In this document: piece by piece, positions 19,327-27,410 of the stretch | How positions within the stretch are numbered: position 1 is the first letter of the stretch | Layout of the letters: every line of letters begins with the position of its first letter | Source of the DNA: Bacteroidota bacterium | Lineage (GTDB): Bacteria > Bacteroidota > Ignavibacteria > Kapaibacteriales > UBA2268 | Direction: 5' to 3' | NCBI GenBank assembly: GCA_004322215.1 | Contig: SCSM01000013.1 | Coordinates: 62,001 to 126,000 of the forward strand | DNA length: 64,000 nucleotides | The notes under the pieces: generated by a model | The model's database searches: none | Told to the model about the DNA's origin: nothing | What the model saw: only the letters and a program-made list of their open reading frames with translations | Position numbers and translations under genes: made by a program

Positions 19327-21255
19327 TTATTCTACTATAACTCTCTGAACTGCCTGCTCGCCTTTGTCGCTGCGGACTGAAATCAAATACATACCTGGCT
19401 CGATGTCCTGAAGTTTAAAGCTCTCGCTTCTGTCACCACTTGGAAATGATTTCATAGCTGACAGCTCTGCAATTTTTCTTCCGGATAAATCGTGCAAAAT
19501 AATACTAAGCATTCTCGGTTCGAGTAATGTGAAGCTTAGATTTACTTTCCCGGATGTGGGATTGGGAAACACTGTCAGATTTTCCAATGCACCGCTGCAT
19601 GAACGCCATACATCAAAATATGTATCTTTACCTGCAATTGTAGCTGCTTCGCATATATTATCTGCATCCTGTAAAATTTTTATTTCCGGCTCCAATTTGT
19701 TCCTTACCTCAGCAGGTAATGCTTCGAGTAACTTTGGAGTCGGGTCATACCAGAATATAAATGAATATGACCTCGGTGATTCGCCCTTCACTGGTATTTC
19801 TATTGGAATCAGCTTGTTAATCTTTATATATTTATCAATATTAATCTCTATGTTCTTCAATTTATTATCGAGTTCCTTCAACCGCATATCGTTCAACTTG
19901 ATTTTTATATCTTTTAACTTTTTAATACTGCTGTCGAGCTTCATTGAATCATCGTCGTATTCTTCGATTCTAATTCTGTATTTCCTGATTTTCTTTCCGA
20001 CATTTTGCTTGTCCTGCTCAAGTTCTTTCAGGTATTCATCCTGGAGTTCAGGAAATGAATGAAACTCATATAAATTATCAGGATTCGGTATATCAGGAAC
20101 TATTATATTGGGAAAACATAATGAATCGAGTGATTCAAATCCTCTAAATAATGTATCCCATTTAAAATCTAATGCACATGATGTATCAAATTTAAACACT
20201 TTGAATTTATGTCTCAAACTATCGAGATTCATCCTGGAATATTTAAGATATTTTTTACTCGTATCATATTTCTTCATTGCTTCTTTCATAATAGAATCAA
20301 TATTGTTCTTATTATATTTTAATGTATATACTCTCATTGCTTTTGAATAAGCATCATTCACCATCGAATCAACATTGATTTCAACATCGTAATTCTTTTT
20401 GAACCTTTTATTATTATACTTTTTTCTACTTCCTTTAGATGAAGTGTCAGAAATAGATATAACTTTAACAATTGATTTATTATTATTGTCATCATCCAAA
20501 TTCTCTGCTACTGCACGATTGATTAATGATATTGTTTCTTCTTCATCTACTCTCTTATTACTGTCTTTCAGGAAAGGAGAAAGAAATTTACTCGAGTATT
20601 TTGCCTGAATCAAATGGGCTCCATCGTCATCGAGAACGAACACTCTCCTGTTTCCCGCATTATCGGTAATCAGCCGTGGAGAGAAATCAGGAACATTATT
20701 TTCTTCTACCGACAACTTTGAATCATCGGACATGGAGAATCCCCCCTTGACATATAATGTACACAAAATCGGTTTTTTCCCTTTTGTGTCCCAGTAAATC
20801 AGTTTAGGATTATCAGGATTTTTTTCATCAATTTTAATCCCAAGCTTATCGAGGTCTGTATCCTGGAGTTTGACAATCTGCACACCTTTCACATTCACTT
20901 CGGAATTATTTTGATTTTCTTCTGTTGAATCGGTCAACAGTGAATTATTATTAGAATTATTTGTCTGTGAATTATCATTTCTTATTAAATAATTTTCTTT
21001 TACCTGATTTGAATTATTATCATTACTTGCAATGTTGAATGCTGCTATTCCTACTGTAGCTGCTGCTGCAGCAATTGTTGCCAATTTAAACATAATCGGT
21101 GCTCCTTTATAGTAATTTATTATATTTCCAAAAACAGTTCTTTTATTTGAAGCAAAATTTTCAATTAAAGAGCGGGCATCCTCGCCTGACAAGACCGGCT
21201 CCTGGTTTCTTGCCTTAAGGAAATAATCTTCAATATTTTTCTTTTCGTTATTCAT
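19327..21255 (-). CDS. Membrane-anchored putative anti-sigma protein with T9SS sorting tail
   Basis: 642 aa. The first ~50 residues are cytoplasmic-like and charged, followed by one membrane segment at about 53-74 (MFKLATIAAAAATVGIAAF). Then come an Asn/Asp-rich stretch, a long charged region with predicted coiled coils rich in Lys, Asp and Leu (about 290-480), and at 558-642 a Por-type C-terminal tail (FPNPTSGKVNLSF ... GMYLISVRSDKGEQAVQRVIVE). Its start overlaps the upstream ECF sigma factor by 4 bp (ATGA), the usual layout for a sigma and its anti-sigma. The anti-sigma role is inference from position and topology; no canonical anti-sigma domain is recognised. Confidence 0.7.
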   Translation of the reverse strand: MNNEKKNIEDYFLKARNQEPVLSGEDARSLIENFASNKRTVFGNIINYYKGAPIMFKLATIAAAAATVGIAAFNIASNDNNSNQVKENYLIRNDNSQTNNSNNNSLLTDSTEENQNNSEVNVKGVQIVKLQDTDLDKLGIKIDEKNPDNPKLIYWDTKGKKPILCTLYVKGGFSMSDDSKLSVEENNVPDFSPRLITDNAGNRRVFVLDDDGAHLIQAKYSSKFLSPFLKDSNKRVDEEETISLINRAVAENLDDDNNNKSIVKVISISDTSSKGSRKKYNNKRFKKNYDVEINVDSMVNDAYSKAMRVYTLKYNKNNIDSIMKEAMKKYDTSKKYLKYSRMNLDSLRHKFKVFKFDTSCALDFKWDTLFRGFESLDSLCFPNIIVPDIPNPDNLYEFHSFPELQDEYLKELEQDKQNVGKKIRKYRIRIEEYDDDSMKLDSSIKKLKDIKIKLNDMRLKELDNKLKNIEINIDKYIKINKLIPIEIPVKGESPRSYSFIFWYDPTPKLLEALPAEVRNKLEPEIKILQDADNICEAATIAGKDTYFDVWRSCSGALENLTVFPNPTSGKVNLSFTLLEPRMLSIILHDLSGRKIAELSAMKSFPSGDRSESFKLQDIEPGMYLISVRSDKGEQAVQRVIVE

Positions 21256-21860
21256 TTTTCACCTCTATGCGAAATTTTATTCAATTCAAATTTTTCCGTT
21301 TTACTATCTGAAAAAGCTTTCCCATTCTTTTTCTCAAAAAAAATCCTCTTTGGTTTCGGACTATAATCATCCTTCATGATTTTTTCCAGCATATCTCTTC
21401 CTCTTTTCAATCGTGACTTCACTCCCGACAATGTCCCGCCCTGAACTTCCCTGATTTCATCGAGTGTGAATCCCGATATTTCAAACAATATGATAGCTTC
21501 CCTGTACTTTTCTTTTAATTTATTCAATGCGTTGTAAAGCACTTTAACATCAACGTTATTTTCTACATAATCGGAACTAAAAGGAAGCTTTTCTGCTTTT
21601 TCATTATCAAATTCTTTAAATAATTTTCTTCTCCATTTTCCTCTTTTGAAATGACGGCTCGCAATTGTAAACACAAAACTTTTGAAAGATTCCTTTTTCT
21701 TCACTCTGCTGAAATTCTCAAAAGCCGCAAGAATCGTATCGCTTACTAGGTCACGCGAATCCTCGCGATTCCTTGTCAATGCCATTGCATAACCCGAAAG
21801 CTGTCCGAGAACGGGTTCGAGCAGTTTCAGAAATTCTTCCTTTTTTTCCCTGTCCGTCAT
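21252..21860 (-). CDS. ECF-type RNA polymerase sigma factor
   Basis: 202 aa. Region 2 is visible at about 20-85 (DSRDLVSDTILAAFENFSRV, then FKSFVFTIASRHF), and region 4 at about 108-165 (LNKLKEKYREAIILFEISGF, TLDEIREVQGGTLSGVKSRLKRGRDML). A basic C-terminal extension of ~35 residues follows. It probably steers RNA polymerase to a small envelope-related regulon. It is coupled to the membrane protein downstream by a 4-bp overlap. What it senses cannot be read from the sequence. Confidence 0.88.
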   Translation of the reverse strand: MTDREKKEEFLKLLEPVLGQLSGYAMALTRNREDSRDLVSDTILAAFENFSRVKKKESFKSFVFTIASRHFKRGKWRRKLFKEFDNEKAEKLPFSSDYVENNVDVKVLYNALNKLKEKYREAIILFEISGFTLDEIREVQGGTLSGVKSRLKRGRDMLEKIMKDDYSPKPKRIFFEKKNGKAFSDSKTEKFELNKISHRGEK

Positions 21861-21957
21861 TTCTTTTTTTTGTAATTTCGCTTCAGTATATAAGTGTCAT
21901 AAGTTCAAAAAAAGTTTCATTATATTATCAGGGTTTTTATTTATTAGACGTTTTTTT

Positions 21958-22839
21958 ATGAAAAAGTTTCGATTTTATATATTTTATTATTTATTATTAT
22001 CTTTTTTCCTGCTCCAGTGCTCATCAGTAAAAACGAACAGTGAAAACAAGCACTTTATCTGGAAGATAAACTCCGGCAAAGCGACTGTTTATCTTCTCGG
22101 CTCGATTCATCTTGCAAAAGAATCGCTGTATCCCCTGGAACCGCTAATCGAATCTTCTTTCGCTGAATCTGACAATCTCGTCGTTGAACTTAATATAGAC
22201 AAAATAAATCCTTCCGAACTTATGAAGAAGGTATTATACCAGGATGGTAATACATTAGAGGCAAATGTCTCACCGGAAATATATGCTAAGCTGAAATCAA
22301 TGTTCGATAAAAACGGAATTCCCCGGTTAGTATATGAAAAAGCACATCCCTGGTTTGCGACTGTCATGCTCGTCAATTTCGAATTAAAGGCAAACGGTTA
22401 TGACGAAAAAAATGGGATTGACCAGCATTTCCTGAATAAAGCCGATGAGAAAAGAATTCTCGAACTCGAATCGGCTGATGAACAATTAAGCTTATTCAAT
22501 GAATTTGACAAATACTCGGAAGAATTCGTCGAATACTCACTTTCTGATTTGAAAAACACTACCGAACAGGTTGACGAACTTTATGAAGCATGGAAAACCG
22601 GGAATACTAAGCTCTTCGAGCAATTGATTGACGTTACAACCGAAGATAATCCGAAGCTTGAGGTTATTTTCAACAAACTCATTAAAGAGAGAAATATCAA
22701 AATGGCTGACAAAATTGCCGGTTACCTCGAATCAAATGAAAAGTATTTCGTCGTTGTTGGTGCCGGGCATATTGTTGGAAAAACCGGAATACTCAATTTA
22801 TTGAAAGAAAAAAATAAATATAAAATTGAACAGTTATAA
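21958..22839 (+). CDS. TraB/GumN-family lipoprotein
   Basis: 293 aa. The signal peptide ends in a lipobox (FFLLQCSS, Cys21), so it should be an anchored lipoprotein. The family's two conserved sites are present: VYLLGSIHLAKESLYPL near the N-terminus and VVVGAGHIVGKTGI near the C-terminus, with AHPWFATVML between. TraB/GumN/Tiki proteins are thought to be metal-dependent proteases; substrate unknown. It diverges from the sigma factor gene and is followed after 29 bp by a response regulator. Confidence 0.88.
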   Translation: MKKFRFYIFYYLLLSFFLLQCSSVKTNSENKHFIWKINSGKATVYLLGSIHLAKESLYPLEPLIESSFAESDNLVVELNIDKINPSELMKKVLYQDGNTLEANVSPEIYAKLKSMFDKNGIPRLVYEKAHPWFATVMLVNFELKANGYDEKNGIDQHFLNKADEKRILELESADEQLSLFNEFDKYSEEFVEYSLSDLKNTTEQVDELYEAWKTGNTKLFEQLIDVTTEDNPKLEVIFNKLIKERNIKMADKIAGYLESNEKYFVVVGAGHIVGKTGILNLLKEKNKYKIEQL

Positions 22840-22868
22840 ATTTATTTTTCCAATTATTTAAGAATATT

Positions 22869-23288
22869 ATGGCAAACGATTATTCAGATTACTCAGTTTT
22901 GATTGTTGACGACAACCAACCCTTCAGACAGGTTTTGAAGAGTCTTATCGAGATTAATTTCAATGCAAAAGTTTTCGAGGCAAACCATCCTAAGGAGGCA
23001 TTTGAGTTCCTTGAAAAAAATATTCCACAACTCATCATTATGGATATGGAAATGCCATATATGGATGGATTGACTGCCGTTAAGAAAATTCGTGAAGTTC
23101 CTGCTTTGATGAATATCCCGATTGTTATCTGTACGGTTTTGAGCGAAACAAATCTCGTTGTCAGATTGGGTGAATTAAAAATCAGGGACTATATTCTGAA
23201 AAACACTGATGTTAAAACACTCATAAAAAAATTCACCGATATTTTCCTTGATATTGAAAATAAAAACATCGTTTTTTGGTCAACCTGA
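22869..23288 (+). CDS. Single-domain response regulator
   Basis: 139 aa CheY-like receiver without an output domain. The acidic pocket Asp14-Asp15, the phospho-acceptor Asp59 (IIMDMEMPYMDG), Thr89 and Lys111 are in place, although the residue after Lys is Asn instead of the usual Pro. No histidine kinase is nearby. Its stop overlaps the start of holA by one base, so the two are probably cotranscribed. Confidence 0.9.
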   Translation: MANDYSDYSVLIVDDNQPFRQVLKSLIEINFNAKVFEANHPKEAFEFLEKNIPQLIIMDMEMPYMDGLTAVKKIREVPALMNIPIVICTVLSETNLVVRLGELKIRDYILKNTDVKTLIKKFTDIFLDIENKNIVFWST

Positions 23289-24373
23289 TGGCAGAAAGTA
23301 TCGTAAAATTAATCGAGTCAAATGAATTCCCACCTATCATTTGTTTATTCGGGGAGGAGGAATTTCTTGTTGACGATGCATACACCAAACTCTTGAATCA
23401 TCTCTGTCCGGACGACAACTCACGCTACGACCTTGATATTCTCGATTTCGACGAAATGAAACTGGCTCTTGCCATAGAAAATCTTCTGAAAAGCTGCAAT
23501 ACTATCCCATTCATATCGGCACGCAGAGTTGTCGTAGCTAAGCGATTCGAGAAAGCAATGAGCGGCAGAATTTCCGTGAAATCCGAAGAGTATGCAAAGC
23601 TTCAGAAGTTTTTCAGCTCACCCCCTGCAACTACTTGCTTGATTATTATTTCAGCTGACGAAAACCTGAAAGGATTCAATGCTGCAAAAGGAGGTAAGAG
23701 TAAGGATAAATTAGACAAGCTCCTCAAGGATGCAAAATTCCCTTACAACCTGATTCTCGAAAAGCACACCTGGTTTGAGTTTCCTAAAGTTTATGAATCG
23801 GAGCTTTCCTCGTGGGTAAGCCGCAGATTCAAAGAACTTGGGAAAAAGATTGAACCCGCTGCTGCCGAGCTTCTCGTGGCTCAAAGCAATCCCAACCTGA
23901 GAGACGTCGACAATGAAATCGAAAAGATTCTTCTCTATATTGACGAGAAAAATGAAATCACACTCGATGATGTTACTTTCATAGTCGGCTCATCGCGTGT
24001 CTATAACATTTTTGAATTGCAGAAAGCAATAGGCAAACGAAAAATGGGCGAGGCACTTATGATAGTCGAAAACATGCTCGCAAACGAACGCCAGGAAATG
24101 CTCATTATGACTATGCTCACACGCTACTTCATCGCTCTCTGGAAGCTAATCGAAGAATCGGGAAAAACCAACAACAATTATCAGCTTGCCGGCAAAGTCG
24201 GCATCAATCCTTTTTTCGTAACGGAATATTTGCACGCACTATCTTTTTATTCTCCTGCTGAAATCGAGAACGCTTTTCTTTTGCTTTGCGAAACAGATGA
24301 AAAGCTGAAATCCACCTCCACCGACTCACTCTACTTAATCCAGAATATGCTCGTAAGAATCATGAAAAAGTAA
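23288..24373 (+). CDS. holA: DNA polymerase III delta subunit
   Basis: 361 aa from the ATG at 23288; the ORF track begins at a TTG four codons earlier inside the regulator gene. N-terminal PPIICLFGEEEFLVDDAYTK matches the HolA clamp-loader signature, with the AAA-like domain to ~220 and the C-terminal helical collar (GSSRVYNIFELQKAIGKRK). It opens the beta clamp as part of the clamp loader. Confidence 0.9.
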   Translation: MAESIVKLIESNEFPPIICLFGEEEFLVDDAYTKLLNHLCPDDNSRYDLDILDFDEMKLALAIENLLKSCNTIPFISARRVVVAKRFEKAMSGRISVKSEEYAKLQKFFSSPPATTCLIIISADENLKGFNAAKGGKSKDKLDKLLKDAKFPYNLILEKHTWFEFPKVYESELSSWVSRRFKELGKKIEPAAAELLVAQSNPNLRDVDNEIEKILLYIDEKNEITLDDVTFIVGSSRVYNIFELQKAIGKRKMGEALMIVENMLANERQEMLIMTMLTRYFIALWKLIEESGKTNNNYQLAGKVGINPFFVTEYLHALSFYSPAEIENAFLLLCETDEKLKSTSTDSLYLIQNMLVRIMKK

Positions 24374-24379
24374 TTACTC

Positions 24380-24404
24380 TGTCATTCTGAGCAAAGCGAA
24401 GAAT
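24380..24404 (+). repeat. REP-like element (TGTCATTCTGAGC type)
   Basis: The sequence TGTCATTCTGAGCAAAGC followed by GAAGAATC resembles a dispersed element common in intergenic DNA of many bacteria (recognised from memory). A related copy in inverse orientation closes the region at about 25025-25048. Confidence 0.55.
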
Positions 24405-24500
24405 CTTCTTAAATCGTAAATCGTTAATCATTATTCTTAAATATTAATCTCTCTTCCTTGAGAAAGGGCAGTGTTGGTGTAAAAACAAATATAACAATTC

Positions 24501-24550
24501 TATCTCGTAGAGATTATATGTCTATAGAAAAACGAATACCCGCTCCCACA
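24501..24550. repeat. Inverted repeat, left arm
   Basis: A 50-bp arm that matches the reverse complement of 24955-25004 at about 42 of 50 positions by eye (for example TAGAGATTATATGTCTATAG against TAGAGATTACATATCTATAG). It covers the end of the left outer-membrane-protein fragment. Confidence 0.7.
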
Positions 24551-24639
24551 CTTATCCTGTATGGATTAAATATCGGTGACATCGAATCACTTCCACCAAA
24601 CATTTTCCCGTAGGGAATAAATATTAGTATCACTGAGTC
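24514..24639 (-). pseudogene. Decayed C-terminal fragment of an outer-membrane protein (left copy)
   Basis: Minus-strand reading gives DSVILIFIPYGKMF, then FNPYRISVGAGIRFSIDI and a stop. The aromatic/glycine alternation and final strand look like the end of a beta-barrel protein. No start or upstream domain remains. Its last 50 bp are mirrored in inverse orientation at 24955-25004. Confidence 0.5.
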
Positions 24640-24683
24640 TCGCTGAGTTTGGTTCGGGCAGTGACGCAGAGGACGCAGTTTGT

Positions 24684-24874
24684 CTGAACGGTGATTTGTG
24701 CGATTAGTGTTATTGTGATGATGAGATTAACCTCACACTTTAGTGTGAGGTGGCTCACATAATCTGCAACTGTCTTGCATAGTGCCCCCATGCTGAAGCA
24801 AGGGGTAAATTCTCACACAAAGGAGGCAAATTTTCTGAGTGGGGATTTGTGTGATTAATGTGATTGTGATGATT
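24684..24874. repeat. Imperfect direct repeat pair
   Basis: Copies at about 24684-24725 and 24835-24874 share the pattern CTGA.....GATTTGTG.GATTA.TGT.ATTGTGATGAT. They flank the palindrome. Confidence 0.5.
24731..24750. repeat. Perfect 20-bp palindromic hairpin
   Basis: CCTCACACT-TT-AGTGTGAGG: 9-bp arms with a 2-nt centre, no T run after it, so it is not a typical terminator. It could be a protein-binding site or a relic of a repeat element. Confidence 0.6.
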
Positions 24875-24931
24875 TTATTTTATACAATTCCCTGACCATT
24901 CATCTCAGGATAGGAGTTTATAAATAATTAT

Positions 24932-24991
24932 ATATATAATCCATAAGGTATAATATTGTGAGCGGGGATTCTTTTTTCTATAGATATGTAA
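24932..24991 (+). pseudogene. Decayed C-terminal fragment of an outer-membrane protein (right copy)
   Basis: The plus frame reads YNP-stop-GIIL-stop-AGILFSIDM-stop, which parallels FNPYRISVGAGIRFSIDI of the left copy. Two internal stops show that it is dead. Both copies point outward. Confidence 0.5.
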
Positions 24992-25004
24992 TCTCTACAA
25001 GATA
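24955..25004. repeat. Inverted repeat, right arm
   Basis: Reverse-complement partner of 24501-24550, spanning the end of the right outer-membrane-protein fragment. Confidence 0.7.
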
Positions 25005-25121
25005 AAAGAGCTTATATACTGTGGATTTTGAACCGAGTTCAGAATGACAAATAAATTTTTTTCCAATTTATAAATGTTATAACTTGCATTTGATACGATA
25101 TTTGATAAATCCTGAAAGTGA

Positions 25122-25814
25122 ATGAACGAAAACATATACAAATTGACTTTTAAAGATAACATTATAGATGCGATTCTTTGCCTTGATGCAGTACTGCCGG
25201 GCAGGGAGTTTTTTTCCTTTTTTAAAAATATTCCGGTTGTTGCGGCTGACGGTGCATCATTCAAGTTGTATGAATATTCGTTAATTCCTGATTATATAAT
25301 CGGTGACCTCGATACCTTTTTATCAAATCCATTGTCGGAAGAATTGAGAACAAGAGCTGAGGTTATTCATTTGCCTGAACAGGAAACAAACGATTTCGAA
25401 AAGTCGCTCAATTTTTGCTATAAGAAGAATTGGAAAAATATTTTGATTGTCGGATTTCACGGCGGTGCCTTGGAGCATACACTTAACAACTGGAGCATTT
25501 TGAAGAAATTCTGTAGGATTTTGAATCTATGTGTTTATGATGAAGAAAGGTATGCGATACCAATTTTTAATTCGATAAGATTTTCACCGAAGGTGACTGA
25601 AAAAATATCAATTATACCGCAGCCGAATGTGAATTTGACAACAATAGGATTACAGTGGGAGCTAAATAATGAGGAACTGGAGCTTGGCAGAAGGGAAGGT
25701 ATTAAGAACATTGCCATTGCTGAAGCAATTGAAATAAAATTGAATAACGGGGAGTATTTATTATTTATTGACCATAGATTACCAAAATTCCCGGTATTTG
25801 AAAAATTGAAATAA
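25122..25814 (+). CDS. Thiamine pyrophosphokinase
   Basis: 230 aa. It makes thiamine diphosphate from thiamine and ATP. Family motifs are visible: VVAADGASFKLYEYSLIPDY, IIGDLDTF, EQETNDFEKSLNF and GALEHTLNN, all part of the ATP/Mg site. The C-terminal beta-sandwich that binds thiamine follows (GLQWELNNEELELG). No TPP riboswitch was recognised upstream; no other thiamine genes are near. Confidence 0.85.
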   Translation: MNENIYKLTFKDNIIDAILCLDAVLPGREFFSFFKNIPVVAADGASFKLYEYSLIPDYIIGDLDTFLSNPLSEELRTRAEVIHLPEQETNDFEKSLNFCYKKNWKNILIVGFHGGALEHTLNNWSILKKFCRILNLCVYDEERYAIPIFNSIRFSPKVTEKISIIPQPNVNLTTIGLQWELNNEELELGRREGIKNIAIAEAIEIKLNNGEYLLFIDHRLPKFPVFEKLK

Positions 25815-25886
25815 ATACACTAAATTTATATGAGGTGCGTTTAAAGAAATCTATTTTGTTAATTTTTATACCACAAAAGAATTAAT

Positions 25887-26618
25887 ATGCAAAAAGAAAT
25901 CCACTCACAGTGGAGCACACATCTTGAAAAGGATATTGAAATTGCTGTTTACGGGCGATATGGATATGCCATACTTTTATTCCCGACTTTCACAGACGAA
26001 GAGCTCGAATGTGAAAAGTTCGGTTTGCTCGAATCAATATCAACCGGGATAAAGAAGGGAAAATACAAAGTATTTTCCATTCCGAGCGTGAATTTCGAAA
26101 GCTGGCTTAACGATAAAAAATCGCCGCAGGATAAGTCTTACCGCCATTTCCAGTACAATAATTTCATAATCGAGGAAATGGTGCCATTTATATTCGGAGA
26201 GTGTGGTGGACCTGTGCCAATAATAACATGCGGTGCATCTATCGGAGCATATCATGCGGCAAATTCATATTTCCGCAGACCGGATATTTTCTATGGAATG
26301 ATTGCCATGAGCGGGACATATAATATCGAACATCTTGCTCACGGATTTTTCGATGAAAACTGCTATTTCAATTCACCCGTACACTACCTGCCAAACCTGA
26401 CTGACAGCTACTGGCTGTCATTTCTTGCCAATAAAAAGCATTGCTATATTTTATCAGGCACGGGCGAAAACGAATTTCCTGAGAACTCAACACATATTTC
26501 GAGTATATTGAAGAGCAAGGGTATTCCTCATGAACTCGACATTTGGGGACCCGAATGGGACCACAACTGGGATACCTGGAAGGCAATGCTGCCGAAGTAC
26601 CTGGACGAGAAATTTTAA
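25887..26618 (+). CDS. Putative esterase, alpha/beta hydrolase fold
   Basis: 243 aa without a signal peptide. The nucleophile elbow is TCGASIGAYHAANSY (Ser in GASIG), and the likely catalytic His is in GPEWDHNWDTW near the C-terminus. It resembles the esterase-D/antigen-85 type group often annotated as putative esterase (COG4947, from memory). It is a stand-alone gene after the thiamine pyrophosphokinase gene; substrate unknown. Confidence 0.75.
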   Translation: MQKEIHSQWSTHLEKDIEIAVYGRYGYAILLFPTFTDEELECEKFGLLESISTGIKKGKYKVFSIPSVNFESWLNDKKSPQDKSYRHFQYNNFIIEEMVPFIFGECGGPVPIITCGASIGAYHAANSYFRRPDIFYGMIAMSGTYNIEHLAHGFFDENCYFNSPVHYLPNLTDSYWLSFLANKKHCYILSGTGENEFPENSTHISSILKSKGIPHELDIWGPEWDHNWDTWKAMLPKYLDEKF

Positions 26619-26619
26619 A

Positions 26620-27384
26620 TTAATCTCTCCCAAGAATTTTTACGGCAGGTATTTCGTTTAGCAATTGGTGATAGTAAAGGAAATGCAGGGTGAATTCGAG
26701 TGCATGCTCGAAATTATCGTTCCATCTGAACAATAATCTTCCATCACGCGGTGCGAAATCTTTTCCGGCAGGCAGTTGCTCGATGATTTTTATTTCGGTT
26801 TTATCTGATGCGAGTGAGGCAATAATTTCAGGGAGATTTTCAAAGTGCTGTTCGGCTTTGCAAACCCAGAAAGCAAGCGGCAGAGCGGTTTCGTTCAAAT
26901 CGAACCATTCTTCGCTTATGTCGAGTGTAATCCTGCCTTCTTTCTCGCCGTTCCAGGTGATAACAATATCGGAAGTTTTTGTCATTTCATCGATTGTTTG
27001 ATGCTTTTTCTCGATTTCCGGAAATAGGTTGTACCGTTCACCTAGAATAAGTTTTCCGATTGTTATCATAAAATCGTCGGGGAAATCCGAAGTGAAAATT
27101 TTTACATTTTTGAGTTCTTTAGAAAGAATTATTGTACCTGCTTCTGTATATGATTCAGATATAAGTGCAGGATCTGGGATTACACGGTAATCGGCAACCA
27201 AAATGCCTTTTGCATAATCCATTGGTGTGAATAATGCAGCATCTACTTTGTTGCCGAGCAGAAGAGCAGAACACTCGCATTCGCTCAAACGGTACAGGTT
27301 AATTTCTCCGCTTTGGATGAATTTATCTTTATTGAGCAATAATTCATCATATACAGGATTATTCGGAACTGCAAGCTTTAACAT
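26620..27384 (-). CDS. MqnA/MqnD-like protein
   Basis: 254 aa with a periplasmic-binding-protein-like fold but no signal peptide. The pattern of MqnA (chorismate dehydratase of the futalosine pathway) or MqnD is visible: KVDAALFTPMDYAKG near residue 50, EAGTIILSKELKNVKIFTSD, and LNETALPLAFWVCK at about 165-180. The match is divergent and the active-site residues cannot be confirmed. No other mqn genes are nearby. It follows the AmpG-like transporter gene after 26 bp on the same strand. Confidence 0.6.
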   Translation of the reverse strand: MLKLAVPNNPVYDELLLNKDKFIQSGEINLYRLSECECSALLLGNKVDAALFTPMDYAKGILVADYRVIPDPALISESYTEAGTIILSKELKNVKIFTSDFPDDFMITIGKLILGERYNLFPEIEKKHQTIDEMTKTSDIVITWNGEKEGRITLDISEEWFDLNETALPLAFWVCKAEQHFENLPEIIASLASDKTEIKIIEQLPAGKDFAPRDGRLLFRWNDNFEHALEFTLHFLYYHQLLNEIPAVKILGRD

Positions 27385-27410
27385 TTTATTCTTTCATTAA
27401 AATAGTAAAA

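Larger units (their letters stand above)
24374..25121. other. Repeat-rich intergenic region without an intact gene
   Basis: About 750 bp between holA and the thiamine pyrophosphokinase gene. It holds REP-like elements at both ends, two inverted decayed copies of an outer-membrane-protein tail, a perfect palindrome and an imperfect 40-bp direct repeat (all listed separately). The six-frame track shows no gene in it, and no tRNA was recognised. Confidence 0.8.

Noticed and set aside
19529-20608. Plus-strand ORFs opposite the T9SS-tailed membrane protein
   Set aside because: Hydrophobic Ser/Phe/Leu-rich translations are typical antisense of a Lys/Asp/Glu-rich coding strand.
24374-25121. A tRNA or structured ncRNA in the large gap
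   Set aside because: No cloverleaf or CCA-type end was seen; the structure is explained by repeats and gene fragments.
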